From Sneathiella limimaris (GTDB lineage: Bacteria; Pseudomonadota; Alphaproteobacteria; Sneathiellales; Sneathiellaceae), in the NCBI RefSeq assembly GCF_012932565.1, contig NZ_JABBYJ010000001.1, positions 1,860,001-1,924,000 of the forward strand: a DNA stretch of 64,000 bases. Reading direction: 5' to 3'. Of the stretch, positions 1 to 7,988 are shown piece after piece (within the stretch, counting starts at the first letter, position 1; each line of letters opens with the position of its first letter). The notes beneath the pieces are model-generated. The model searched no databases. It saw nothing but the letters and a program-made list of their open reading frames with translations, and was not told the DNA's origin. The translations under genes and the position numbers were made by a program.

Positions 1-510
1 CAGATTGCATTTGAAGATGTCCGGGTACCCGCTGAAAATATGTTGGGTGAAGAAGGAGCAGGCTACCGGATTGCATTGGCGAATTTAGAAACAGGCCGCA
101 TTGGTATTGGGGCGCAAAGCGTGGGGATGGCAAGCGCCGCACTGAAGCATGCTGTTGATTATGCCAAGGAGCGTAACTCATTCGGATCCGCGATTATTGA
201 TCATCAAGCCGTTGGTTTCCGCCTTGCCGATATGGCGACAAAAATTGAGGTGGCCCGGCAAATGGTATTGCACGCAGCAAGCTTAAAAGATGCGGGGGAG
301 CCTTGTTTGACTGAAGCCAGCATGGCCAAGCTCTTTGCCTCTGAAATGGCGGAGGAGGTTTGCTCAGCGGCAATCCAGACTTTGGGTGGAAACGGCTATA
401 TCGCAGATTACCCGGTTGAGAAGATCTATCGGGATGTCCGTGTGTGCCAGATTTATGAAGGCACTTCTGATATCCAAAAACTGGTAATCGCCAGAAGCCT
501 TGCTGCATAA
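1..510 (+). CDS. acyl-CoA dehydrogenase, C-terminal part (5' end outside window)
   Basis: The reading frame is open from base 1, so the gene enters from the left and only its last 169 residues are here. They form the C-terminal helical domain of the FAD-dependent acyl-CoA dehydrogenases, which oxidise an acyl-CoA to the trans-2-enoyl-CoA and pass electrons to ETF. The closing block GGNGYI...YEGTSDIQ is typical. The Glu of YEGTSD, 17 residues from the end, sits where short/medium-chain enzymes carry their catalytic base. Isovaleryl-CoA dehydrogenases have a small residue there (GAGTSE). I therefore read it as a short-chain or general acyl-CoA dehydrogenase, not LiuA, despite the leucine genes downstream. 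The next gene starts 26 bases on and probably shares the transcript. Confidence 0.93.
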   Translation, partial: QIAFEDVRVPAENMLGEEGAGYRIALANLETGRIGIGAQSVGMASAALKHAVDYAKERNSFGSAIIDHQAVGFRLADMATKIEVARQMVLHAASLKDAGEPCLTEASMAKLFASEMAEEVCSAAIQTLGGNGYIADYPVEKIYRDVRVCQIYEGTSDIQKLVIARSLAA

Positions 511-536
511 ATAACAAGAAAATAGAGGAGGGAATT

Positions 537-1148
537 ATGAGCTTACCAATTGAGTTTTTTATCGAATTTTCATCGCCGTATGTTTATATCGCGGCAAATC
601 AGATTGATGAGATAGCTGCAAAGCATGGCTCTGAAGTCATTTGGCGGCCGATGTCGCTTGGCCATGTCTGGAAAGCCATTGGTGCAGAGAATGTTGGACC
701 AAGCTCAATCCCTCAGAAAATGAATTACATTAATATGGATAGCGGCCGTTCCGCGAAGCTGGCTGGTTTGCCAATGGCGAAACCAGCAGTATTTCCGATT
801 GATGCTAAACTGGCTCGCTTGGCTTTTTATCGGATAAATCGTTCAAATCCGGAATTGGCGAAGGAATTTGCAAAAGGTGTTTGTCGACGGGTCTGGGCTG
901 AAAGCAAAGAGGTAACAGCACCAGAGCATTTGATCGAGCTGGCAAAGTCCCTTGGAATTGACGAAAGCGAAATTACCGAAGCAGCAGAAGATGCGGATGC
1001 GAAGGCAGAGGTTATCGCTGCCACCACAGCTGCTGTTGAATGTGGTGCTTTTGGTGTGCCGTGGTTTAAGGTAGGTGATCAAGTTTTCTGGGGGGCAGAT
1101 CGGATCGCACATATTGACCAGTATTTGGCTTTTAAGGCTGCAAGCTAA
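537..1148 (+). CDS. 2-hydroxychromene-2-carboxylate isomerase-like protein (DsbA/GST-kappa family)
   Basis: 203 residues with a thioredoxin-like fold of the DsbA/GST-kappa type. The N-terminal EFSSPY motif (about residues 10-15) carries Ser where DsbA carries its redox Cys; in this family that Ser activates glutathione. GVPWF near residue 173 is the cis-proline segment. Characterised relatives isomerise 2-hydroxychromene-2-carboxylate in naphthalene breakdown, but no aromatic-ring genes are present and the name covers many uncharacterised relatives. A GAGGAGG ribosome site lies just ahead of the ATG. It follows the acyl-CoA dehydrogenase closely, so a role in acyl-CoA or glutathione-linked metabolism is an inference. 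Confidence 0.85.
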   Translation: MSLPIEFFIEFSSPYVYIAANQIDEIAAKHGSEVIWRPMSLGHVWKAIGAENVGPSSIPQKMNYINMDSGRSAKLAGLPMAKPAVFPIDAKLARLAFYRINRSNPELAKEFAKGVCRRVWAESKEVTAPEHLIELAKSLGIDESEITEAAEDADAKAEVIAATTAAVECGAFGVPWFKVGDQVFWGADRIAHIDQYLAFKAAS

Positions 1149-1159
1149 CCGCTAAAGCT

Positions 1160-1184
1160 GCTGGCCCGAATATTACGGGCCAGC
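1160..1184. other. hairpin between convergent genes
   Basis: A 9-bp perfect stem (GCTGGCCCG / CGGGCCAGC) with a 7-base loop lies between two genes that converge. Neither strand has a proper T run after it, so it may act as a weak, possibly Rho-assisted transcript end rather than a canonical intrinsic terminator. Confidence 0.4.
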
Positions 1185-1202
1185 GGAAATTATTGGTTAT
1201 TC

Positions 1203-1985
1203 CTAGAACAGGAAATAACCGCCGTCGATAAGGAAAGTATCGCCTGTATGATAGGAACTGGCACCCGACATAATGTAGACAGCAATGCCGCCAAAGTCTT
1301 CCGGTTGGCCCCAACGGCGGGCCGGAATGCGTGGCTTGACGTTGTCTGCAAACTTGTCCCAGTTAAAGGACGGCTCAGTCATGGCGGTTTCAATCCAGCC
1401 CGGCAGGATTGCGTTTGCGGTGATACCTTTGCTGGCCAGCTCAACGGACAGGGCACGGATCATGGAAATCAGGCCACCTTTGGTCGCGGCGTAATGTTCG
1501 TTGCGGGCAGCACCGGAGACAGCCGCAAGGCTTGCAGTTCCGACAAGGCGTCCACCAGGATCCCCGTTTTCAGCCCGCTCCACCATGTGACGAGCAGCTT
1601 CCTGCATCGTGTAAAATGCACCGTCCAGATTAATGCTGATGATGCGTTGCCATTCATCGTCGGTGATAGACAAAAACGGTTTTCCTTTCGAGGAAACACC
1701 AGCATTCGCAAAGCAGCCGTCAACACGACCAAAATCTTCAAGCGTTTTGGCAAAACTGTCTTTCACAGCTTGTTGGTCACTGACATCACACAGAAGGCTG
1801 CCAACTTTTGTTCCAAAAGTTTTCAGCTCATCAACTGCCGCCGCGTTTTTGTCGGCGTTGGTTCCCCAAATGCAAACATCTCCACCGGCTTCGGCAATGG
1901 CTTTTGCCATCCCCAGTCCAATTCCGCCGTTACCTCCCGTAATGAGCGCGACCTTGCCGGTCAGATCAAATGCTTTATAGGCCAT
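1203..1985 (-). CDS. SDR family NAD(P)-dependent oxidoreductase
   Basis: A 260-residue classical short-chain dehydrogenase. The cofactor motif TGGNGGIG is at residues 16-23, NAG at 94-96, and the catalytic set is Ser152, Tyr165 and Lys169 (YAATK). The C-terminal IDGGY strand is also standard. The substrate is not readable from sequence; the family includes 3-hydroxyacyl-CoA and alcohol/ketone oxidoreductases, and the neighbouring acyl-CoA genes make a hydroxyacyl substrate plausible. It lies alone on the minus strand between two plus-strand blocks of the degradative cluster and is transcribed divergently from liuB across a 149-bp spacer. Confidence 0.9.
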   Translation of the reverse strand: MAYKAFDLTGKVALITGGNGGIGLGMAKAIAEAGGDVCIWGTNADKNAAAVDELKTFGTKVGSLLCDVSDQQAVKDSFAKTLEDFGRVDGCFANAGVSSKGKPFLSITDDEWQRIISINLDGAFYTMQEAARHMVERAENGDPGGRLVGTASLAAVSGAARNEHYAATKGGLISMIRALSVELASKGITANAILPGWIETAMTEPSFNWDKFADNVKPRIPARRWGQPEDFGGIAVYIMSGASSYHTGDTFLIDGGYFLF

Positions 1986-2134
1986 TTTTGGCTCCCTTTG
2001 TTTTCATTCTTGTTCGAAAGTAGCCGTATCATACGTTCGCTTTTCCGCCAAGAGAATGATACTGGTTTAACCTGCAGTTGTTGGACGTTTGAGTCTGAAC
2101 GTTGCTATCTTTTTACATAAGGAAGAATGCGTAA

Positions 2135-3742
2135 ATGCCTGTTTTAAAAAGTAACCTCAACACGCGTAGTGATGAATACAAGGCAAATGCGGCCCATATG
2201 CAGTCCCTTGTTGATGATCTGAAAGAGAAGGTGTCGATCATCAAGCAGGGCGGCGGTGAACGTGCCCGTGAGAAGCACCTCTCCAGAGGTAAGTTACTTC
2301 CGCGGGAAAGGGTCCGCAAGTTGCTGGATCCCGGTTCTCCCTTCCTCGAGTTTAGTCAGATGGCTGCATGGGATATGTATAGCGGAGACATTAACTCTGC
2401 TGGAATTATTACCGGTATTGGGCGTGTCTCAGGTAGAGAATGCGTTATTGTTTGTAATGATGCTACGGTTAAGGGCGGGACCTACTACCCAATGACGGTA
2501 AAAAAGCATCTGCGGGCGCAGGAAGTTGCTGAACAGAACAATCTTCCCTGCATTTATCTGGTGGATAGCGGCGGGGCGAACCTGCCAAATCAACAGGACG
2601 TGTTTCCAGATCGCGAGCATTTTGGCCGCATTTTTTATAATCAGGCGAATATGTCGGCAAAGGGTATTCCGCAAATCGCTGTTGTGATGGGCTCCTGCAC
2701 GGCGGGCGGTGCTTATGTGCCAGCGATGTCTGATGAAAGTATCATTGTTCGAAATCAGGGAACGATCTTCTTGGCTGGACCTCCGCTTGTGAAGGCGGCG
2801 ACTGGTGAAATCGTCTCTGCTGAAGATCTTGGCGGGGCGGATGTGCATTCCAGAACTTCTGGTGTGACCGATCACTATGCGGAAAACGACCTTCACGCTT
2901 TGGAAATTGCGCGGAATGTTGTGGCGACACTCAACAGGCCAAAGCCGATGCCGCTGGATATTCGGAAACCACTGGACCCACTTTACGATGCAAGAGAATT
3001 GTATGGCTTGATCCCACGGGACACGCGTCAGCCGTTTGATGTCCGTGAGGTAATTGCCCGGATTGTGGATGGTTCAGAATTTGATGAATTCAAGAAACTC
3101 TACGGAACCTCCTTGGTAACTGGATTTGCCCATATCCATGGCTATCCGGTAGGCATTGTTGCTAATAACGGAATTTTGTTTTCAGAGTCCGCTGTGAAAG
3201 GAGCTCATTTTATTGAGCTCTGTTGTCAGCGGAATATTCCGTTGGTCTTCTTGCAGAATATCACAGGCTTCATGGTGGGCCAGAAATACGAAAGTGGCGG
3301 AATAGCCAAGGACGGGGCCAAATTGGTCACGGCTGTAGCAACGGCTAAAGTTCCGAAGTTTACAATGATCTTTGGGGGATCATTCGGTGCCGGCAACTAT
3401 GGTATGTGTGGTCGTGCATATAGCCCTCGGATGCTCTGGATGTGGCCAAACTCACGGATTTCTGTGATGGGTGGGGAGCAGGCGGCTTCTGTACTCGCGA
3501 CAGTTAAACGGGATGGCATGGAGGCGCGCGGGGAAACCTGGAGCGCTGAGGAAGAGGCTGCATTTAAAGCCCCCGTCCAGGCTCAATATGAAAAAGAAGG
3601 GCATCCCTATTTCTCGAGTGCCCGCTTGTGGGACGATGGAATTCTGGATCCCGCCGATAGCAGGCGTGTTCTCGGTTTAGCGATATCTGCGTCCCTTAAC
3701 GCTCCAATTGAACCAACTAAGTTTGGCCTATTCAGAATGTAA
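2135..3742 (+). CDS. liuB: methylcrotonoyl-CoA carboxylase, beta (carboxyltransferase) subunit
   Basis: 535 residues spanning both halves of the acyl-CoA carboxyltransferase fold. It transfers CO2 from carboxybiotin to 3-methylcrotonyl-CoA in leucine breakdown. The N-terminal half holds the glycine-rich acyl-CoA-binding segment ([12 protein letters not shown]) and the C-terminal half the biotin-side segment ([11 protein letters not shown]). Length and order next to a methylglutaconyl-CoA hydratase, a biotin subunit and HMG-CoA lyase favour MCC beta over propionyl- or geranyl-CoA carboxylase. An AAGGAAG ribosome site precedes the ATG. It is the first gene of a tight four-gene operon. Confidence 0.95.
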   Translation: MPVLKSNLNTRSDEYKANAAHMQSLVDDLKEKVSIIKQGGGERAREKHLSRGKLLPRERVRKLLDPGSPFLEFSQMAAWDMYSGDINSAGIITGIGRVSGRECVIVCNDATVKGGTYYPMTVKKHLRAQEVAEQNNLPCIYLVDSGGANLPNQQDVFPDREHFGRIFYNQANMSAKGIPQIAVVMGSCTAGGAYVPAMSDESIIVRNQGTIFLAGPPLVKAATGEIVSAEDLGGADVHSRTSGVTDHYAENDLHALEIARNVVATLNRPKPMPLDIRKPLDPLYDARELYGLIPRDTRQPFDVREVIARIVDGSEFDEFKKLYGTSLVTGFAHIHGYPVGIVANNGILFSESAVKGAHFIELCCQRNIPLVFLQNITGFMVGQKYESGGIAKDGAKLVTAVATAKVPKFTMIFGGSFGAGNYGMCGRAYSPRMLWMWPNSRISVMGGEQAASVLATVKRDGMEARGETWSAEEEAAFKAPVQAQYEKEGHPYFSSARLWDDGILDPADSRRVLGLAISASLNAPIEPTKFGLFRM

Positions 3743-3751
3743 GGAAAGATT

Positions 3752-4546
3752 ATGAGTGAAGAATCTGCAGTACTCCATTTTTCAACTGACGGCATTGCAA
3801 CCGTTACCCTGAACCGGCCAGAAGTTCATAATGCTTTTGATGAGGAGCTAATTGAGCGGCTTGGGGACATGTTTGAAGATCTCGGACATCAGGAAGGCGT
3901 TCGGGCCGTTGTTGTCGCCGCCGCAGGCAAAAGCTATTGCGCTGGGGCAGACCTGAACTGGATGAAGCGGGCAGCTGGTTTTACGGAAGAGGATAACCGT
4001 GAAGATGCTCTTTTATTAGGTCGCATGCTGAAAAATCTCCAGGATATTCCAAAACCGACTATAGCATTGGTGCAGGGGGCTGCTTATGGCGGAGGCCTTG
4101 GTCTCGTTGCTGCCTGTGATATTGCGGTAGGTGTGAAAGCGGCAAAATTCTGTTTGTCAGAAGTAAAACTTGGTCTGCTGCCTGCTGTCATTTCGCCCTA
4201 TGTTGTTGAGGCAATTGGGATACGGGCATCTCGCCGCTATTTCCAGACAGCTGAGGTTTTCGATGCTGAAACGGCTTATCGACTGGGATTGCTTCATGAA
4301 CTGGTTGAGGATGTTCATGATCTAGCGCATGTCAGAGATGAGCTGATTGCTCAAATTATGGGTAATGCGCCAGGGGCCATGGCTGATTCAAAGGATTTGA
4401 TTTACACGGTTGCTGATCGTCCGATCGAGCAAGAGTTGATCAATGAAACTGCGGACAGGATTGCAAGCCGCCGAGCGACGGAAGAGGCTAAGGAAGGAAT
4501 TTCAGCCTTCTTTGAGAAACGTAAACCTTCCTGGAAAACAAGCTAG
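3752..4546 (+). CDS. liuC: enoyl-CoA hydratase/isomerase, probable methylglutaconyl-CoA hydratase
   Basis: 264-residue crotonase-fold protein. The two oxyanion-hole segments are visible: CAGADL at residues 63-68 and GAAYGGGLGL at about 109-118, followed by a SEVKLGLLPA block containing an acidic residue in the active-site region. Crotonases cannot be told apart by motif alone. Its place between the two carboxylase subunit genes and upstream of HMG-CoA lyase is the classic liu order, so hydration of 3-methylglutaconyl-CoA to HMG-CoA is a strong inference from context. The ATG lies 9 bases after the liuB stop, with an AAGGAAAG ribosome site. Confidence 0.9.
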   Translation: MSEESAVLHFSTDGIATVTLNRPEVHNAFDEELIERLGDMFEDLGHQEGVRAVVVAAAGKSYCAGADLNWMKRAAGFTEEDNREDALLLGRMLKNLQDIPKPTIALVQGAAYGGGLGLVAACDIAVGVKAAKFCLSEVKLGLLPAVISPYVVEAIGIRASRRYFQTAEVFDAETAYRLGLLHELVEDVHDLAHVRDELIAQIMGNAPGAMADSKDLIYTVADRPIEQELINETADRIASRRATEEAKEGISAFFEKRKPSWKTS

Positions 4547-4564
4547 AGTATAGGTGATAGAAAC

Positions 4565-6583
4565 GTGTTTGAAAAAATACTAATTGCCAATCGTGGTGAA
4601 ATTGCCTGCCGCGTCATTGAAACTGCTAAGAAACTAGGCGTGCGTACCGTTGCTGTTTATTCGGAAGCGGATGCTGCTGCTCGTCACGTAAATATGGCGG
4701 ATGAAGCAGTTCTGCTAGGGCCTGCAGAAGTTGGGGAAAGCTACCTGAAGGCAGATAAGATCCTGAAGGTTGCCAAGCTGACAGGGGCAGAAGCAATTCA
4801 CCCCGGTTACGGATTTCTTTCTGAAAATGCGGGCTTTGCTGAAAAGTGTCAGGCTGCCGGCGTGACATTTGTCGGGCCTCCTGCAGATGCCATTCGAGCA
4901 ATGGGACTGAAAGACGCCGCCAAAGCCATGATGGAAGAGGCGGGTGTTCCTGTGGTGCCGGGATATCATGGAGATAATCAGGATGCCGATTTGCTAGCAA
5001 AAGAAGCCGAGCGAATTGGCTATCCGGTTCTGATCAAGGCTGTTGCCGGCGGTGGCGGTAAAGGTATGCGCCGGGTAGATAGTGCCAAGGAGTTTCCTTC
5101 TGCATTGGAAGGCGCCAAACGTGAGGCTGCTAACGCCTTCGGTGACGAGCGGGTTTTGATAGAGAAGTTTCTCACAAAGCCAAGGCACATCGAAATCCAA
5201 GTTTTCGCTGATACGCACGGGAATGTAGTGCATCTATTTGAGCGCGATTGTTCCTTGCAGCGTCGTCACCAGAAAGTGATTGAAGAAGCACCTGCACCTG
5301 ACATGCCTGAAAATATGCGGGCAGCTATGGGTGCCGCGGCCGTCGCCGCTGCAAAAGCAATCGGATATGTAGGCGCAGGAACCGTTGAATTTATTGCTGA
5401 CGTTTCGGAAGGTCTGAACGAAGACGGCTTCTATTTCATGGAAATGAATACCCGACTTCAAGTGGAGCACCCCGTTACAGAGATGATCACCGGTCAGGAC
5501 CTGGTCGAATGGCAGCTGGTTGTCGCCAATGGTGGTGAACTGCCGCTTGAGCAAGATCAGTTGAAGATTTCAGGGCACGCTTTGGAAGCTCGTCTCTATG
5601 CAGAGGACCCGCATAATGACTTCCTGCCGGCAACAGGTCCACTTCTCAGGCTGCGGCCTCCGCTTGAGGAAAATGGTGTTCGTGTTGATACTGGAGTTCT
5701 AGAAGGAGACTCGGTAACCCCTTTTTATGATCCAATGATTGCAAAACTGATTGTTTGGGGTCCAGATCGTGATGCGGCGCTTCGCAAGCTTCAAAATGCG
5801 CTATCAGATTATCAGGTGGCGGGTTTGACAACAAACCTTGAGTTTTTGAAGAAAGTTGCGACCCATTCAGCCTTTGCTGAAAAGGATCTGGATACGTCTT
5901 TTATTGAACGATTCAGGAATGATCTTGTTCCAGAAAAAGCAGTAGCATCTGACTTACATTTGACTCTCGCCGTTTTGCATCTTGTCTTGAAAGCAACTCA
6001 GGAAAACGTGGCTTCTGCTGCGCTTAGCAGTGATCCCTATTCGCCATGGAATGAGGCAACAGCCTGGCGTTTGAATGATATTGCGCATCTCGACTACGTT
6101 TTTGAACGTCAGGGTGAAGAGGAAGTCATTACGGTTTCCTGCCTGGATGATGCCTTCCTCATCAAAGTAGGTGGACAAGAGCTGAATGCGCGCGCTGAGT
6201 TGCAGGGTGACGGATCCTTGCGCGCTGTCGTTGATGGCCATGCCGTCACGGCTTCTGTTGTTGAAGACGGTGAACGGCTAATTGTTATTCAGGGTGGGTA
6301 TCAGATCGATGTGAAGCGGGTCATCACTGATTTTGACGGAACCGGTGACGAAGGTGGTGCAGGTGCTATCATGGCTCCAATGCCAGGTAAGATTATTCAG
6401 GTCAATGTTTCAGCTGGCGCCAAAGTTGCCAAGGGCGATCCATTGATGGTGATGGAGGCCATGAAAATGGAGCATACATTATCAGCCGGGGCCGACGGAA
6501 CCGTCGCAGAAATTTTCTTTGAAACTGGTGATCAGGTGGATGAGGGAACCCTGCTTATCCAAATAGACGCGGAAGAGGACTAA
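4565..6583 (+). CDS. liuD: methylcrotonoyl-CoA carboxylase, alpha (biotin) subunit
   Basis: 672 residues. An N-terminal biotin-carboxylase domain with the ATP-grasp glycine loop GGGGKGMR and the EMNTRLQVEHPVTE segment is followed by a linker and a C-terminal biotinyl domain. The biotin motif MEAMKMEH puts the modified lysine at residue 634, 38 residues before the end. It carboxylates its own biotin with bicarbonate and ATP, and the beta subunit then passes the carboxyl to methylcrotonyl-CoA. Translation starts at GTG. Propionyl-CoA carboxylase alpha is similar; the neighbours decide in favour of MCC. Confidence 0.95.
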   Translation: MFEKILIANRGEIACRVIETAKKLGVRTVAVYSEADAAARHVNMADEAVLLGPAEVGESYLKADKILKVAKLTGAEAIHPGYGFLSENAGFAEKCQAAGVTFVGPPADAIRAMGLKDAAKAMMEEAGVPVVPGYHGDNQDADLLAKEAERIGYPVLIKAVAGGGGKGMRRVDSAKEFPSALEGAKREAANAFGDERVLIEKFLTKPRHIEIQVFADTHGNVVHLFERDCSLQRRHQKVIEEAPAPDMPENMRAAMGAAAVAAAKAIGYVGAGTVEFIADVSEGLNEDGFYFMEMNTRLQVEHPVTEMITGQDLVEWQLVVANGGELPLEQDQLKISGHALEARLYAEDPHNDFLPATGPLLRLRPPLEENGVRVDTGVLEGDSVTPFYDPMIAKLIVWGPDRDAALRKLQNALSDYQVAGLTTNLEFLKKVATHSAFAEKDLDTSFIERFRNDLVPEKAVASDLHLTLAVLHLVLKATQENVASAALSSDPYSPWNEATAWRLNDIAHLDYVFERQGEEEVITVSCLDDAFLIKVGGQELNARAELQGDGSLRAVVDGHAVTASVVEDGERLIVIQGGYQIDVKRVITDFDGTGDEGGAGAIMAPMPGKIIQVNVSAGAKVAKGDPLMVMEAMKMEHTLSAGADGTVAEIFFETGDQVDEGTLLIQIDAEED

Positions 6584-6586
6584 AAG

Positions 6587-7498
6587 ATGTCGTTTGACTA
6601 TCCTGATAAGGTCCGAATTTTTGAAGTTGGGGCCAGAGATGGCTTACAGAATGAAAAGACGCAAATCCCGACAAATATTAAAGTTGAGTTGATAGAGCGT
6701 CTGGTTGATGCAGGTGTGACAGCTATTGAAACTGGAAGTTTTGTTTCACCAAAATGGGTTCCCCAGATGGCGGACACCGCTGATGTCATGTCTGAAATTG
6801 AGAGAAAGCAGAATGTTTCCTATAGTGTGTTAACTCCAAACATGAAGGGGTACGAGGGGGCTAGGAACTCTGGTGCGGACGAGATCCTAATTTTCACTGC
6901 GGCATCTGAGGCGTTTAATCAAAGAAACATCAATTGTTCTATTGCTGAAAGTTTGGATCGATTTGCGCCTGTCGTAGCAGAGGCAAAGAAGGATGGAATA
7001 CCCTTCAAAGCAAGTGTTTCTTGCTCCCTTGGAAGTCCGTTTGGTGAGGAAATTACACCAGCCGCGGTCGCTGAGGTGTCAAAAAAACTTTATGACATGG
7101 GGGCCTATGAAATTTCTATTGCCGATACGATCGGTGTGGGAACGCCAAGAAAAACCGTTGAGGTGTTAGAGGCCGTGGCGAAAGTCATTCCATTAGAAGC
7201 GATTGGCATTCATTTTCATGACACCTATGGGCAAGCCCTTGCCAATATTCATGCGGCACTTCAAGTTGGCGTGACCAAGATTGACAGTTCTGTTGCGGGC
7301 CTGGGGGGCTGTCCTTATGCGCCTGGTGCGACAGGCAATGTTGCAACTGAAGATGTTGTATATATGTTAGAGGGTATGGGGATTGATAGTGGTCTCGATT
7401 TGACGAAATTGATCAAGACAGCCTGGTTCATTTCTGATTATCTTGATCGTGCGCCTGTCTCCAGTGTTGCTAAAGCCCTGAAAAATAAGCTGGACTAA
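6587..7498 (+). CDS. liuE: hydroxymethylglutaryl-CoA lyase
   Basis: 303-residue TIM-barrel lyase of the HMGL/DRE family. It splits HMG-CoA to acetyl-CoA and acetoacetate, ending leucine breakdown. The metal and catalytic start motif VGARDGLQNE occupies residues 14-23 (Arg17, Asp18), HFHDTYG provides the metal-binding histidines, and GLGGCPYAPG contains the active-site cysteine loop. The ATG is 3 bases past the liuD stop, so translation is likely coupled. No terminator is evident after it before the DUF1489 gene 28 bases on. Confidence 0.95.
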   Translation: MSFDYPDKVRIFEVGARDGLQNEKTQIPTNIKVELIERLVDAGVTAIETGSFVSPKWVPQMADTADVMSEIERKQNVSYSVLTPNMKGYEGARNSGADEILIFTAASEAFNQRNINCSIAESLDRFAPVVAEAKKDGIPFKASVSCSLGSPFGEEITPAAVAEVSKKLYDMGAYEISIADTIGVGTPRKTVEVLEAVAKVIPLEAIGIHFHDTYGQALANIHAALQVGVTKIDSSVAGLGGCPYAPGATGNVATEDVVYMLEGMGIDSGLDLTKLIKTAWFISDYLDRAPVSSVAKALKNKLD

Positions 7499-7526
7499 GA
7501 TACGGCATATGGACTAGTTACCAGTT

Positions 7527-7961
7527 ATGACAGTACATCTTGTGAAAGTATGCGTTGGGATCTCGTCTATCGAGCAACTTCGGAGAGCTCAGGAGCGCCG
7601 GTTGATCGCGGGCCCAATTTGCCATGTTACCAAACAAAGGCCTCAGCGGGAGGAAGAGCTCTTAGATGGGGGCTCTCTCTACTGGATTATCAAAGGTCAT
7701 ATTGCCGTTCGACAACGGATCGTTGAGCTTGAGCGTCTCTACGATACAGATGGCGAGAAATGTGGTTTGGTGTTGGACAAGGAACTGGTTGAAACTGAGC
7801 TCGTCGCTCGAGGCCCACATCAAGGATGGCGATATCTTGAAGCAAAAGACGCTCCACGAGATCTTCGTGATATCGTCGAAGAGGCGAACGGTGATGAAGA
7901 CAGTGAAGGCGAACTGTCACCTGAAATGGCTGCTGAGCTTCGGGAGCTTGGACTGCTCTAG
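7527..7961 (+). CDS. DUF1489 family protein
   Basis: 144 residues matching the small alphaproteobacterial DUF1489 family: an N-terminal LVKVCVG segment, a central GGSLYWIIKGHIAVRQ block at about residues 48-63, and an acidic C-terminal tail. No signal peptide or membrane segment is visible, so it is probably cytoplasmic. The function is unknown. It starts 28 bases after HMG-CoA lyase on the same strand and may share its transcript, but I see no functional tie. It converges on the molybdopterin enzyme gene with 8 bases between the stops. Confidence 0.8.
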   Translation: MTVHLVKVCVGISSIEQLRRAQERRLIAGPICHVTKQRPQREEELLDGGSLYWIIKGHIAVRQRIVELERLYDTDGEKCGLVLDKELVETELVARGPHQGWRYLEAKDAPRDLRDIVEEANGDEDSEGELSPEMAAELRELGLL

Positions 7962-7964
7962 GTG

Positions 7965-7988
7965 CTGGATCAGGACGGTCTGATCCAG
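7965..7988. other. hairpin at convergent gene ends
   Basis: A 9-bp perfect inverted repeat (CTGGATCAG / CTGATCCAG, 6-base loop) sits at the meeting point of the DUF1489 and molybdopterin enzyme genes and overlaps the stop region of the latter. There is no T run on either strand. It may protect 3' ends or work as a weak terminator. Confidence 0.4.

Noticed and set aside
1248-2120. A 290-codon plus-strand frame opposite the SDR gene
   Set aside because: It lies wholly antisense to a gene with intact SDR catalytic motifs, has no recognisable domain and is rich in unlikely residues; it is a shadow frame.
2429-2896. A 155-codon minus-strand frame inside liuB
   Set aside because: Antisense to a well-conserved carboxyltransferase, with no ribosome site or motif.
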